20,332 bases of DNA from Bdellovibrionaceae bacterium UBA2351 (GCA_002344565.1 DDTZ01000124.1:6526-26857), one strand, 5' to 3'; counted from the stretch's first letter, positions 7,414 to 15,396 are shown. Notes: a model not told the origin generated them from the letters alone. Program-made: numbers and translations.

Positions 7414-10098
7414 CTATTCGTTAACTTCACCTTTTAAGAAATCCACGGTTTCGTCGCCCTTGTTGGTAGACAACGTGGGTTCGGTACCTTCAATATATGC
7501 TTGCTTAATCACATTTTTTGAGACGGCAGAGGCTAACTTTCCCGTCTCCGCATCGATATTTGCGAACACAATTCCACTTGGAACCGGAAACGAGGTTTGA
7601 GGTAATTTATCGTGAGCTGCCTTCATATAATCTAACCATAGCGGAAGCGCCGCGCGCCCACCCACTTCGCCTTTACCAATTGTTTTTTCCTTATCGTAAC
7701 CAACCCAAACACCCGTTGCAATTTGGGGTGTATAGCCCACAAACCAAGCATCGACGTAGCCATTAGTTGTTCCGGTTTTTCCAGCCACCTCACGTCCCAG
7801 TGAACGGGCCCTAGCCGCAGTACCATTTTCATCTTCAACTACGCCTCTTAATAGGCTTGTCATTACATAGGCTGTTTGTGGTCGAATGAGTTGGTTTTCA
7901 TCATCAAAGAAAAAGAATTCATCTGGTTTTTTTGTCTTCGCATTTTGAGTATCTGGCGTTTCAGTTTCCGCGACTGCATTTGGGCTATTTGGATCAACTG
8001 CGGCCCCCTGACTGCGTGCTAAATAATTCTTACGGCGCTCGCCAAATTCTTTATCTAGGGTATCCATTTCATTTTGGAAACGAATATCTAGAGAAACATT
8101 TTCCATTAGCTTTTTATTATTCTGATCGAACACAGATTTTATTAACAATGGTTTAATGCGTTTTCCTAAACGGCCAAATTGCGAAAACACTTTAGTCATT
8201 TCATATAAAGTTAACGACGACGAACCTAACGCGAGTGTAAAATCGTTGTTTAGTGGACTAAATACACCTAGTCGTTTTGAATAGTCCATCGCCCAAGGAA
8301 CTCCGACATCTTCGATCAATCGAACGGCCGGGATGTTTAAAGACTGAACTAACGCATTTCTAAACGTTAACTGACCACCGAATGATTTTCCGTGATTTGT
8401 CGGCTTCCATACTTTCGTGTCAGCTTGGCCTTCTTGGTCTTTGATTGACTCTTCATACACCAAAGGAGCATCCATTAACTCAGAAGAGGGATCATAATTT
8501 TTATCTAAAGCCGAAGCGTATACAATCGCCTTAAATGCCGATCCTGTTTGACGAACCGCTTGAACTGTACGATTAAATTCATTTTTATTTCTTATAAATT
8601 GATAGCCACCCACCATCGCCAAAATTTCTTGAGTGTCTTGATCAAATGAAATCAAGGCACCTTCTACTTCCGGCTCTTGATCTAACTCAACCGTGATGAA
8701 TGAAGTAAAGTCCATTGGTTTTTTCAGCCTAGAAATTAATACGTTTTCGTTAGTCAGTTTAACCAGAACCACGTCGCCTTTTTTCAAAGCTTCCGATGGT
8801 TTGTTGATTTGCGCTTGATCCGATTTCTTATTTGGATCTGGTTTACGCGCCCACTTCATGGTGTCCATGTCGATAACGCCTTTTACTTCTGGCAAATCAA
8901 CAAACGTTAAGCCATCAGCATCGTTAACTTCTGTGACAACAGCACGGTAACTCTTGTTCAGGCTCAAGTAAGATGGAATCTTAGTATTCTTGCCCTGTTT
9001 TTTTGCTAAGATCTCGTCGAAATTACCTTCGACATTTATTGTTCTTTCCGGGGTCGTTTCTAAGATCAATTCCTTCTTTTGTTTTTCTAAGAAAGTCGCA
9101 ATTTGCGCAGGGTCTTGAATATTGTCCAACGGACCGCGATAACCTTGGCGCTTATCTAATGATTTTAGGCCGGACCGCACCGACTCTTGCGCTGCAATTT
9201 GTTTTTCCAAATCCAATGATGTGTAGATCTTGATACCTTGATCCAAAACAGTTTCTTCACCCAGTTGCTGGAACAAAATCTGACGAATTGTTTCCTGGTA
9301 GTAAGGCGCTACATCCTCAAAATCATCTCGTACGTATACTTTCACGGGTTGATTTACTGCTTTTTCGGCTTCCTCATGGGTGATAAATCCCACAGTTGCC
9401 ATACGGTTTAAAACATAACGTTGACGCTCTTTCGCTTTTTGTGGATTCAGGACAGGTGAATAGCGACTTGGTGCCTGAGGCAGACCTGCCAAGATCGCTG
9501 ATTCCGCGACAGTTAATTCACTCACAGTTTTTTTGAAGTACGTTTGCGACGCATTTTCAATTCCATAACAACCATGACCGAAATTAATTTGATTCAAATA
9601 CAAATACAGAATTTCTTCTTTTTTTAAATTGTCTTCTAGCTGATAGGCTAAGAATGCTTCTCGAATTTTTCGATCGAATGTTTTTTCACGAGACAAGAAA
9701 AATGTTTTAGCTACCTGCTGAGTGATGGTCGACCCACCCTGAACGTTGCGGCCAGCGCGCATATTCGCCATCATCGCACGCATGATAGCTAGATAATTAA
9801 TACCAGAGTGAGAAAAAAACTGATCGTCTTCTGCGGCTAAAAATGCTTGAATTGTTTTTTCAGGAATGCGCTCGTACGGAACAAGGGTACGACGTTCACG
9901 AAAAAATTCGCCAATTTTTTTATTTTTTCGATCGTACACCGGGCTAACTAAAAGTGGCTTATAGTCTTTGATTTGTAAAATCTGAGGAAGCGAAGATTTG
10001 ATCGATCCTAACCAAATGATCATGGCGATTAAAACTAAAAAACAAGCAGTGCCAAAAATAATCAGAATTCGTTTACGCGTGGTCAAATTCAAGGTCAC
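7414..10098 (-). CDS. mrcA: Class A penicillin-binding protein 1A (bifunctional transglycosylase/transpeptidase)
   Basis: Polymerises and cross-links peptidoglycan in the periplasm. It has a short cytoplasmic tail, one membrane anchor (about 10-31), a GT51 domain (about 55-240) with catalytic E90 in AAEDDQFFSH and GGSTITQQVAK (121-131), an OB-like linker region (about 318-460), and a transpeptidase domain with nucleophile S520 in S-A-F-K, S586-L-N588 and K774-T-G. The length of 894 is typical of Gram-negative PBP1A. An insert at about 680-735, rich in charged and small residues, lies between the SxN and KTG motifs. The GTG start is supported by GGAG seven bases upstream. It heads the envelope block, followed by uvrA after 37 bases. 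A second GT51 enzyme lies at the window's left edge. Confidence 0.95.
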   Translation of the reverse strand: MTLNLTTRKRILIIFGTACFLVLIAMIIWLGSIKSSLPQILQIKDYKPLLVSPVYDRKNKKIGEFFRERRTLVPYERIPEKTIQAFLAAEDDQFFSHSGINYLAIMRAMMANMRAGRNVQGGSTITQQVAKTFFLSREKTFDRKIREAFLAYQLEDNLKKEEILYLYLNQINFGHGCYGIENASQTYFKKTVSELTVAESAILAGLPQAPSRYSPVLNPQKAKERQRYVLNRMATVGFITHEEAEKAVNQPVKVYVRDDFEDVAPYYQETIRQILFQQLGEETVLDQGIKIYTSLDLEKQIAAQESVRSGLKSLDKRQGYRGPLDNIQDPAQIATFLEKQKKELILETTPERTINVEGNFDEILAKKQGKNTKIPSYLSLNKSYRAVVTEVNDADGLTFVDLPEVKGVIDMDTMKWARKPDPNKKSDQAQINKPSEALKKGDVVLVKLTNENVLISRLKKPMDFTSFITVELDQEPEVEGALISFDQDTQEILAMVGGYQFIRNKNEFNRTVQAVRQTGSAFKAIVYASALDKNYDPSSELMDAPLVYEESIKDQEGQADTKVWKPTNHGKSFGGQLTFRNALVQSLNIPAVRLIEDVGVPWAMDYSKRLGVFSPLNNDFTLALGSSSLTLYEMTKVFSQFGRLGKRIKPLLIKSVFDQNNKKLMENVSLDIRFQNEMDTLDKEFGERRKNYLARSQGAAVDPNSPNAVAETETPDTQNAKTKKPDEFFFFDDENQLIRPQTAYVMTSLLRGVVEDENGTAARARSLGREVAGKTGTTNGYVDAWFVGYTPQIATGVWVGYDKEKTIGKGEVGGRAALPLWLDYMKAAHDKLPQTSFPVPSGIVFANIDAETGKLASAVSKNVIKQAYIEGTEPTLSTNKGDETVDFLKGEVNE

Positions 10099-10105
10099 AG
10101 TAGTA

Positions 10106-10109
10106 CTCC
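10106..10109 (-). promoter_or_regulatory. Ribosome binding site deciding the GTG start of the PBP1A gene
   Basis: GGAG on the minus strand, seven bases before GTG at 10098. No ATG nearby offers a better spacing. Confidence 0.6.
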
Positions 10110-10180
10110 AGAGGGATTTTCCCCAAATAAAAAGATACTACTAGTATGGCAAATTTTATGCGAAGAGAGTAGATTTCCCG

Positions 10181-10200
10181 CCTTGGTCCTGGGACCAAGG
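10181..10200 (-). repeat. Perfect inverted repeat / hairpin between the coiled-coil gene and the PBP1A gene
   Basis: Nine-base arms CCTTGGTCC and GGACCAAGG are separated by two bases, so the practical stem is about 8 bp with a four-base loop. It lies 25 bases beyond the stop of the upstream minus-strand gene and 82 bases before the PBP1A start. It could end transcription of the coiled-coil gene, but the minus strand continues with GCGGGAAATC, not a T-run. A classical intrinsic terminator is therefore not shown. A processing or protein-binding site is an alternative. Confidence 0.5.
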
Positions 10201-10225
10201 TAGAGTGGATAATATTATGAACGCG

Positions 10226-11887
10226 TTACTTTTTGGCTCCGGCTTTCTTATTGCCTTTTGAATCCTCTTTTGGTTTCTTTTCTGCGGGTTTGCTGTAATC
10301 CGTGTACGTATATCGACAAACGTTGGCTCCCGAGCCAATGTAGGCCTGTGGTTTACAACAGTTGCTTTGGAACGCAGCAAGCAATTCACTATAGGATTCA
10401 CCACACTGATTCAGCATATCGGCCATCGTTTTGTCATCAGCTTGTTTAGCTGGGCGTCGCCCACTGTACATACTCAATTTCATGGCAAGGACCGCTAATT
10501 GTTGTTGATATTTTTTTGTTTCGGAATTCAAGCGTTCAAGCTTTGATTTAAGTAGTGTTTGCTCGTTCATTTTATCAGTTTGAATACGCTGATACTCCGC
10601 CGCTAATTTTTTAGCTTCGTTAGCCGCATTTTTTTCTATGTTTTGCATTTGATATATGATTTCCTGATCTGCAATACGCTTTTGTTCATTTATTTGGCCG
10701 AGCTGCGTATCCATTGACGCTAGTTTTGCTTTGATAGCTGAAAGCTCGCTAACAAAAGTACTTTCAACACGTTTTTGTTTTAGAGATTCTGTTTTTATAC
10801 ATGCATCGTAACGTTTTTGAATATTCACCGCTAGCACTTTGCCTTGCGCAAATGCGCCCGCAAATGATGATTGCACCGATTGGGTAGGTTTTGCGTTAGC
10901 TGTGTTTTGCTTCGTAGGGTCGCCACCAGTCGCAACAATTGAGCAGCGATCATGAATTGCGAAATCAGAATTTTCCGCCAACGCTACGGCTTTTGCTGAA
11001 ACCATATCATTATATTTTCGTCTTAGCTCGCCCATTTGATCAACAACGGAATTGTAATTAGAATCTGCCTGCATTTTAGCTTTAAGCTTTTCATTGTCTA
11101 GCTTATGCATAGCATCTTCCTTTTCCGCCGGCATTTCATTCAATCGATCTGCAATTTTTCCTTCAGATTCCGCCCAGGCTTTCAATTTTTCGGAATACTC
11201 TGTTTGCGCGTCCTCGGCTTCTTTCATATTGTCTTTAACTTTTTCTTCCAGGTCTTTTTTCTGTTCTTCAAGTTTATCTTCTTGCGCTTTAAAATCGTCT
11301 TTTGACAGAGTGCAATCAGGACGATCATTCATCGCAGAATATAATCCCAGTAACGTATCAGCACCGCTAACCATGCCTAACATCGGCGTGGCCATTTGCA
11401 TCTCGTCACTACCCATAAATCCGCCGCCTTCAGAGACAATCTTGGAACAAGAGCGTGCTTGTTTTGCAGATACCTTAGAACACTCTTTATAAATATCTTT
11501 ATCGTCTTCGTATAAAGATTCGCATCGCTCTTTACGACGTGATTCAGTTTTACTTTCAGTAACAGCGAATACAGACTCTAAATCATCTATCGCTTGTTCC
11601 GCACTAGCTCGACACTCTGTATCTTTGGCGTCGCATGATTTACGACCCTTTTCAATTTCCCGAATTGCCATTTTCGCACACGCAGCGCGGGCGCCAGTAT
11701 CGGCAGTTGATGTAATGGCTCCGTTCGCACCGGCACTTGGAGTCGTTTGATTACAGTCTTTAAGAGCTTTACTAGCAATGGTTTCAAAATCTGGTGCAGC
11801 AGCATGAGTTAAGATGCTGAAACCAAGCGACCCGAGAAACCCAATAGATAAAAAAAGTGATCTAAAATTTTTTTTGATTTTATTCAA
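10226..11887 (-). CDS. Exported cysteine-rich coiled-coil protein, function unknown
   Basis: A secreted or periplasmic protein of about 553 residues, not recognised as any named family. The chosen TTG start gives a clean Sec signal peptide: basic KIKKNFR, a hydrophobic core, then THAAA at about residues 27-31. It has AGGGG seven bases upstream. In-frame ATG codons at 11920 and 11911 would bury the signal in a longer leader. After cleavage there is a cysteine-rich region (C45-C192, eight cysteines), a long charged coiled coil (about 197-297), a second coiled coil (about 365-474), a C-terminal cysteine cluster (C495, C510, C511, C524) and a lysine-rich tail. There are fourteen cysteines in all, an even number consistent with disulfides outside the cytoplasm. 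No enzyme motif is seen. It may be a structural or fibrous envelope protein. Confidence 0.85.
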   Translation of the reverse strand: MNKIKKNFRSLFLSIGFLGSLGFSILTHAAAPDFETIASKALKDCNQTTPSAGANGAITSTADTGARAACAKMAIREIEKGRKSCDAKDTECRASAEQAIDDLESVFAVTESKTESRRKERCESLYEDDKDIYKECSKVSAKQARSCSKIVSEGGGFMGSDEMQMATPMLGMVSGADTLLGLYSAMNDRPDCTLSKDDFKAQEDKLEEQKKDLEEKVKDNMKEAEDAQTEYSEKLKAWAESEGKIADRLNEMPAEKEDAMHKLDNEKLKAKMQADSNYNSVVDQMGELRRKYNDMVSAKAVALAENSDFAIHDRCSIVATGGDPTKQNTANAKPTQSVQSSFAGAFAQGKVLAVNIQKRYDACIKTESLKQKRVESTFVSELSAIKAKLASMDTQLGQINEQKRIADQEIIYQMQNIEKNAANEAKKLAAEYQRIQTDKMNEQTLLKSKLERLNSETKKYQQQLAVLAMKLSMYSGRRPAKQADDKTMADMLNQCGESYSELLAAFQSNCCKPQAYIGSGANVCRYTYTDYSKPAEKKPKEDSKGNKKAGAKK

Positions 11888-11894
11888 TGTGTTT

Positions 11895-11899
11895 CCCCT
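11895..11899 (-). promoter_or_regulatory. Ribosome binding site deciding the TTG start of the coiled-coil gene
   Basis: AGGGG on the minus strand, seven bases before TTG at 11887. It lies inside the longer ATG-initiated reading frame, which is why the shorter start is preferred. Confidence 0.55.
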
Positions 11900-11963
11900 G
11901 ATAGATGTCATGTAGAGCAATAACCGCTCCGTCTCTACTCACTTTAAACGACGTTTTACGCCG

Positions 11964-11991
11964 AGTTTAGTCTAGATTTTTTACGTATCAA
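11964..11991 (-). promoter_or_regulatory. Candidate sigma-70-type promoter for the coiled-coil gene
   Basis: A minus-strand TTGATA (11991-11986) and TAAACT (11969-11964) with a 16-base spacer, about 80 bases before the TTG start. The match is moderate (5/6 and 4/6). The rest of the 11921-12099 gap shows nothing clear apart from a short palindrome with arms AAACG and CGTTT near 11945. Confidence 0.3.
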
Positions 11992-12099
11992 AATGAGATT
12001 CATACAAAATCATCTGCTCTTTCAAATAGCTACAGCAAAGAAGACAATGTTTTAGACGTTGATCCAGCTGTCTACTAGTTTGACTGGGCTAACCTTGAA

Positions 12100-12816
12100 T
12101 TAGAAAGGCATTATCCTAATCGTTCTTTGAATTCCGCCTACTTCTAGAGTGACATCAAAACCATTGATAAAGTGAGCTTTTATCTGCTTTCGCTCTCCAC
12201 CTAAAGCTGCACATGCTGGATTGAATTTGCATAACGGTCCATAAATCCCCGCATCCGCAGTTACGAACGTCGGGATATCATCACTGAAATTTTTCTTCGC
12301 AAAAAATAGATCGGCAACGATCTCGCGATCATTGGTAGAATTGGCTTTTACCTGACCAAGCTGAATGGATTCCAGTTTTGCCATTAAACCACGATATTCT
12401 GGTGAATCGCGGGTCGTTGAAATTTCAAAAATTCGCGTTCCTTCCGGAAAGGTTACGCTTCCCTCTGGGTTACCTACAAATCTCTCGCGCGCTGTTCGTT
12501 CGGCCATATATAAATGGGCGTCGTCTCCTCGATGGCCCCGTTTTTTCATCATGTGATTAATGCGACTCGCCCATTTTTTTCGATTTTCATCCGCAGAATC
12601 TGGAAAGTACTTAGACTGCACGACTGAAATCACTATATTTGTATCTAAAATAACCGGATCTTTTCCTAATGAGGTTCGTCGAATGAGTTTGCCAGAGGCA
12701 TCACGAACCACCCCGTGCAAACCGGCTTTTAACGTAGTTTTGCAAATACTTCCAGGCCCTTGAGAAAACGCACTAACGCTAAGAAAAAGAACAAACAATA
12801 GCCAACAGAACTTCAT
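12100..12816 (-). CDS. Exported PIN-like domain protein (putative secreted RNase)
   Basis: A 238-residue protein with a Sec signal peptide (about 1-19: hydrophobic LLFVLFLSVSAFS) followed by a region that resembles a PIN nuclease core. The first motif is PVILDTNIVISVV with D58 and N60. An acidic helix AERTARERF follows (E106, E111). Then come STNDREIVADLFFA (D163, D169) and PTFVTADAGIY (D188). This is the order and spacing of the four acidic metal-binding residues of PIN domains, as in VapC toxins, which cut RNA. C25, C196 and C202 remain in the mature part and could form a disulfide. PIN proteins are normally cytoplasmic, so export is unusual. Export could mean action on prey or rival RNA. 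No immunity or antitoxin partner is evident next to it. The call is from motif reading only. Confidence 0.75.
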   Translation of the reverse strand: MKFCWLLFVLFLSVSAFSQGPGSICKTTLKAGLHGVVRDASGKLIRRTSLGKDPVILDTNIVISVVQSKYFPDSADENRKKWASRINHMMKKRGHRGDDAHLYMAERTARERFVGNPEGSVTFPEGTRIFEISTTRDSPEYRGLMAKLESIQLGQVKANSTNDREIVADLFFAKKNFSDDIPTFVTADAGIYGPLCKFNPACAALGGERKQIKAHFINGFDVTLEVGGIQRTIRIMPF

Positions 12817-12945
12817 AATTCTTTTTCGGTATTCAAAAATAATTTTGAACGAAAAATCTGTTAAACATCCGAATTAATGACTTATTTTGCACAAACTCCA
12901 CGATAGGCTAGTTTACTGACCTCCTAGAGAACCCGATAAAGCGCT
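12817..12945. promoter_or_regulatory. Divergent intergenic region between the PIN-like gene and the 595-residue exported protein
   Basis: 129 AT-rich bases that must hold the start signals of both divergent genes. On the plus strand TTGCAC (12887-12892), 16 bases, then TAGTTT (12909-12914) is a weak promoter candidate. On the minus strand no convincing pair was found. An AAAGAA stretch precedes the PIN gene start. Confidence 0.4.
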
Positions 12946-14733
12946 GTGGCCAAATTTTGCTCTACTTTGATTTTAACATGCTTACTATTTTCCCAGATTA
13001 CTCTCGGAGGACCCTACGACTGGCTTCGCTCGAGTGTAAACGAATTTTGGTTCAATCAATTTGTTGGTGATTGCAGTAAAATCGCATCACCCATCGCTAT
13101 CTCGTCACTGAAAGAATTGACCCCCATGTCCTGCTCGCGTAAACCATCCGCCATTCACGTAAATGGAAAGCTCAGCAAAGATCTAGTCTCTGATATTTAT
13201 TTTGATGAAGCACTTGTTGAATCAGCTAAGCAAAATCAATGTCAGTTCGACTACTGGAGCGCGCTCAGTACGCGCGATAATGAGGCTTATAAAATGCAAA
13301 CTAAGGCAAATAAAAAATTGGCGGAGCAGTTTGATCCCTTAAAAGGGGATCTAAAATCACATAGTTTTTCAGATAGAGAAAAAATTTTTCCAGACGTCGA
13401 AGGCGGGTCACCTACCCAACAGGCCACTAATGCTCAGCGTACAATCGTAAATCACCTCGTTGAGGCCGCTTATAAAATTGCCAAAAAAGATCAAGAAATC
13501 AAACAACTTTCTTTGCCACATTTAATGTTTAACAACGATCCTAAAGTATCTACAAGGGTCAAGGTGGAAAAACTGCAAGCCGAGTTAAATGTTTTGGAAA
13601 CTTCATTTCCTTTTTCAGAGGACCAAGAAGTTAAGAACTTTGTGATGTATGATCTAATCACTAAAATGAACGAAAGTTTTTCCATTGGACAAGAGCCAAA
13701 TTTAACCGAACTAAAGAATTTTTTTGCAACAGACAAAAGGAATGGATTTCAATCGAAGGTAGTTGATCAGAAGTTAAAATCAATTTCCCAAGAGCAAAAT
13801 GAATACGCCGATATCGATGGCAAATACGATGATAATTACGGTTTCAAGGTTACTACGGTCCAATCCGGCATTGGCGCACGCATTCTAAACGATAAAGTAA
13901 AACAAAATTCGAATTTTTCCCGCCTGCAATGTGAGATGGAATCAAAATATGGCAAAGGCGAAAAGATCGCCAATACGGCTAATACTGTGGTTGTAGCGGG
14001 AGCAACCATTTTCTTCGGGGGCGGTGCGCTTCTTCTTGGGCGGCTTGCACAAGTCGGCATAACCTCTCAGCGAGCCGCGAAAGTGGCTCAAGTCATTTCT
14101 ACAGCCGCGAATGGCACTATTTCTACTTCGCAGATAGTTCAGGGTCTTGTTGAATCGTGTCAGCAACCGCACTTTTTTAAAAAAGATAGTACCATTTGCG
14201 CCCGTGTTGAATCTGTAAAAACAAAGGGGATCGGTGTACAAATTAATTCAGAAATTGATCACTCTGATTGCTTAACTGACATGGGCCTTGCTGCACTTTC
14301 AGGGGCTGCGGCGTTTAAGACTGCAGCAAAAGCGAAGCAGCTTAAACGAGATCAACAACTTTTACAGCTTGGCCTTCGTGATAAGTATAGTTCTTTAATA
14401 AGTGATATTAGAAATAATTCGATGCTAAATAACACCCAAAAAAAGCAGTTGATTTCGGAGCTAGATAGATCAATTTCACTTTCAAGTATCGACAGTTTCC
14501 CTCGGCAGGAATTCCTAAACTCCATAGCTAAAGAGGACCCCCAGGATCTTTTATTAGCACTCACACAAATAAACAATGGCACTGCCGGGCCAACTTGGAA
14601 AGAAAAAGTCAGAACATGGCTATCCACCAAAGGTTTCAACAAAAAAGAAGCCGACGAACTAGAAGCGTGTATGGTGGATAACGCTACGAAAACAAGCAAA
14701 TGCCTGGCATTTGAATTACCGGTAAAATCGTAA
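12946..14733 (+). CDS. Large exported protein with an internal hydrophobic segment, function unknown
   Basis: 595 residues from a GTG start, not recognised as any named family. The N-terminus is a Sec signal peptide (hydrophobic 5-20, ending LGG). No strong Shine-Dalgarno precedes the GTG. It is preferred because it places the signal correctly, though a TTG seven codons in is possible. The middle (about 100-300) is polar and helix-rich. A glycine/alanine-rich hydrophobic stretch at about 344-371 could cross a membrane, and a second alanine-rich one lies at about 443-462. Cysteines at 405, 418 and 442 bracket them, and a final pair (575, 586) sits in the C-terminal tail. The layout of signal, polar domain, membrane-active stretch and C-terminal helical domain resembles some secreted effectors, but this is inference. 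It is divergent from the PIN-like gene. Confidence 0.8.
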   Translation: MAKFCSTLILTCLLFSQITLGGPYDWLRSSVNEFWFNQFVGDCSKIASPIAISSLKELTPMSCSRKPSAIHVNGKLSKDLVSDIYFDEALVESAKQNQCQFDYWSALSTRDNEAYKMQTKANKKLAEQFDPLKGDLKSHSFSDREKIFPDVEGGSPTQQATNAQRTIVNHLVEAAYKIAKKDQEIKQLSLPHLMFNNDPKVSTRVKVEKLQAELNVLETSFPFSEDQEVKNFVMYDLITKMNESFSIGQEPNLTELKNFFATDKRNGFQSKVVDQKLKSISQEQNEYADIDGKYDDNYGFKVTTVQSGIGARILNDKVKQNSNFSRLQCEMESKYGKGEKIANTANTVVVAGATIFFGGGALLLGRLAQVGITSQRAAKVAQVISTAANGTISTSQIVQGLVESCQQPHFFKKDSTICARVESVKTKGIGVQINSEIDHSDCLTDMGLAALSGAAAFKTAAKAKQLKRDQQLLQLGLRDKYSSLISDIRNNSMLNNTQKKQLISELDRSISLSSIDSFPRQEFLNSIAKEDPQDLLLALTQINNGTAGPTWKEKVRTWLSTKGFNKKEADELEACMVDNATKTSKCLAFELPVKS

Positions 14734-14770
14734 TTGCCCGCTCTTTATTTTTCCATTACATTGATGTCGC

Positions 14771-15028
14771 ATGCAAAAGGGCTTTAATTCAGACATCGTA
14801 GTAAAAGGAACTAGTTTTCATATCCAAACCGAAGATTGGGGTGAAAAGAATCCATTTATCGTCACGCGCGTATTTGCTGGCGGCGCTGTCAAAGCGACGA
14901 TTAAAACTCCGTATGCTAATTTGATGAACGAATTTGCGGCTCGCAGTGAAATGGCGATCAAAAATGCTCTTCGTCGCCAACATGCGGACACTATCGATAA
15001 CCTAGTGTCCGGCAAAATTCAGATATAA
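14771..15028 (+). CDS. Small conserved-type protein with an HIQTEDWG motif, function unknown
   Basis: 85 residues with no signal peptide or membrane helix. The core reads SFHIQTEDWGEKNPFIVTRV (residues 15-34), then a GGAV(K) turn and a KTPY strand. This is a beta-rich pattern I associate with small uncharacterised proteins of deltaproteobacteria-like genomes, without a known role. The helical C-terminus contains RRQHADTIDNL. It starts 37 bases after the 595-residue gene, so the two may share a transcript. The start has no good Shine-Dalgarno. It ends three bases from the stop of the convergent hit-like gene, with no terminator between them. Confidence 0.75.
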   Translation: MQKGFNSDIVVKGTSFHIQTEDWGEKNPFIVTRVFAGGAVKATIKTPYANLMNEFAARSEMAIKNALRRQHADTIDNLVSGKIQI

Positions 15029-15031
15029 ATA

Positions 15032-15382
15032 TTATTTTGTAGCTTTGCCTGCAGCCGATGGTGTCTTGCCAGTAACTTTGCCGGCAGAGCCTTTAACGCC
15101 TTTGCCCTTGTCGTTGGCAATAGTTGCTTTGTTCGGCGATGGATTACAACGTTCTTGACCGTCACCTGTTCCGCAATCAGGGCGTTTACCTTCAACCATT
15201 TCATTCTTGCTTTTGCCGCCCTTCATAGTCGTAGCGTAAGCACTTCCCGGCTCAACCTTCTGAACCGTTTTAGTATTGTCGACTTCTACGGCTGTCGCAC
15301 CTGGTGGGTCCGCAGTTACGTCCGCCTGGGCGAACAAGTTAATCATCAATAAAACCATGATTATAGAGATTAAAAATTTCAT
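15032..15382 (-). CDS. Small secreted hit-locus protein (Bd0108-like)
   Basis: A 116-residue protein: signal peptide (about 1-19, ending LFAQA), then a polar, low-complexity mature part. It contains PGSAYATTMKGG (46-57), EGKRPDCGTGDGQERCNPSP with two cysteines (C70, C78), and a repetitive G/K/A tail. Its position directly downstream of the YD-repeat gene and the Tad pilus genes matches bd0108 of B. bacteriovorus. That gene encodes a small secreted protein that affects pilus extrusion and is often mutated in prey-independent strains. The homology is inferred from order, size and export, not an alignment. The ATG has AGGAG nine bases upstream that overlaps the preceding stop codon, so translation is probably coupled. 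Direct repeats in the tail are described separately. Confidence 0.8.
   Translation of the reverse strand: MKFLISIIMVLLMINLFAQADVTADPPGATAVEVDNTKTVQKVEPGSAYATTMKGGKSKNEMVEGKRPDCGTGDGQERCNPSPNKATIANDKGKGVKGSAGKVTGKTPSAAGKATK
15039..15106 (-). repeat. Imperfect direct repeats in the tail of the hit-like gene
   Basis: On the plus strand CTTTGCC (coding strand GGCAAAG) occurs at 15043-15049, 15076-15082 and 15100-15106, at distances of 33 and 24 bases. The first two lie in longer copies, 15039-15054 and 15072-15087, which match at 14 of 16 bases. All distances are multiples of three, so recombination or slippage between copies would delete 24, 33 or 57 bases in frame. Confidence 0.7.
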
Positions 15383-15391
15383 CCTGAATTG

Positions 15392-15396
15392 CTCCT
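15392..15396 (-). promoter_or_regulatory. Ribosome binding site of the hit-like gene, overlapping the upstream stop codon
   Basis: AGGAG on the minus strand shares two bases with the TAG of the YD-repeat gene (15397-15395) and lies nine bases before ATG at 15382. This favours joint translation of the two partners. Confidence 0.65.

Noticed and set aside
11094..11492. 132-codon plus-strand open frame rich in serine and phenylalanine
   Set aside because: It is the antisense shadow of the charged coiled-coil region. Its S/F-rich composition is what the reverse of K/E-rich codons gives.
12100..12816. Ordinary VapBC toxin-antitoxin module
   Set aside because: The PIN-like protein has a signal peptide and no small antitoxin gene lies next to it on the same strand.
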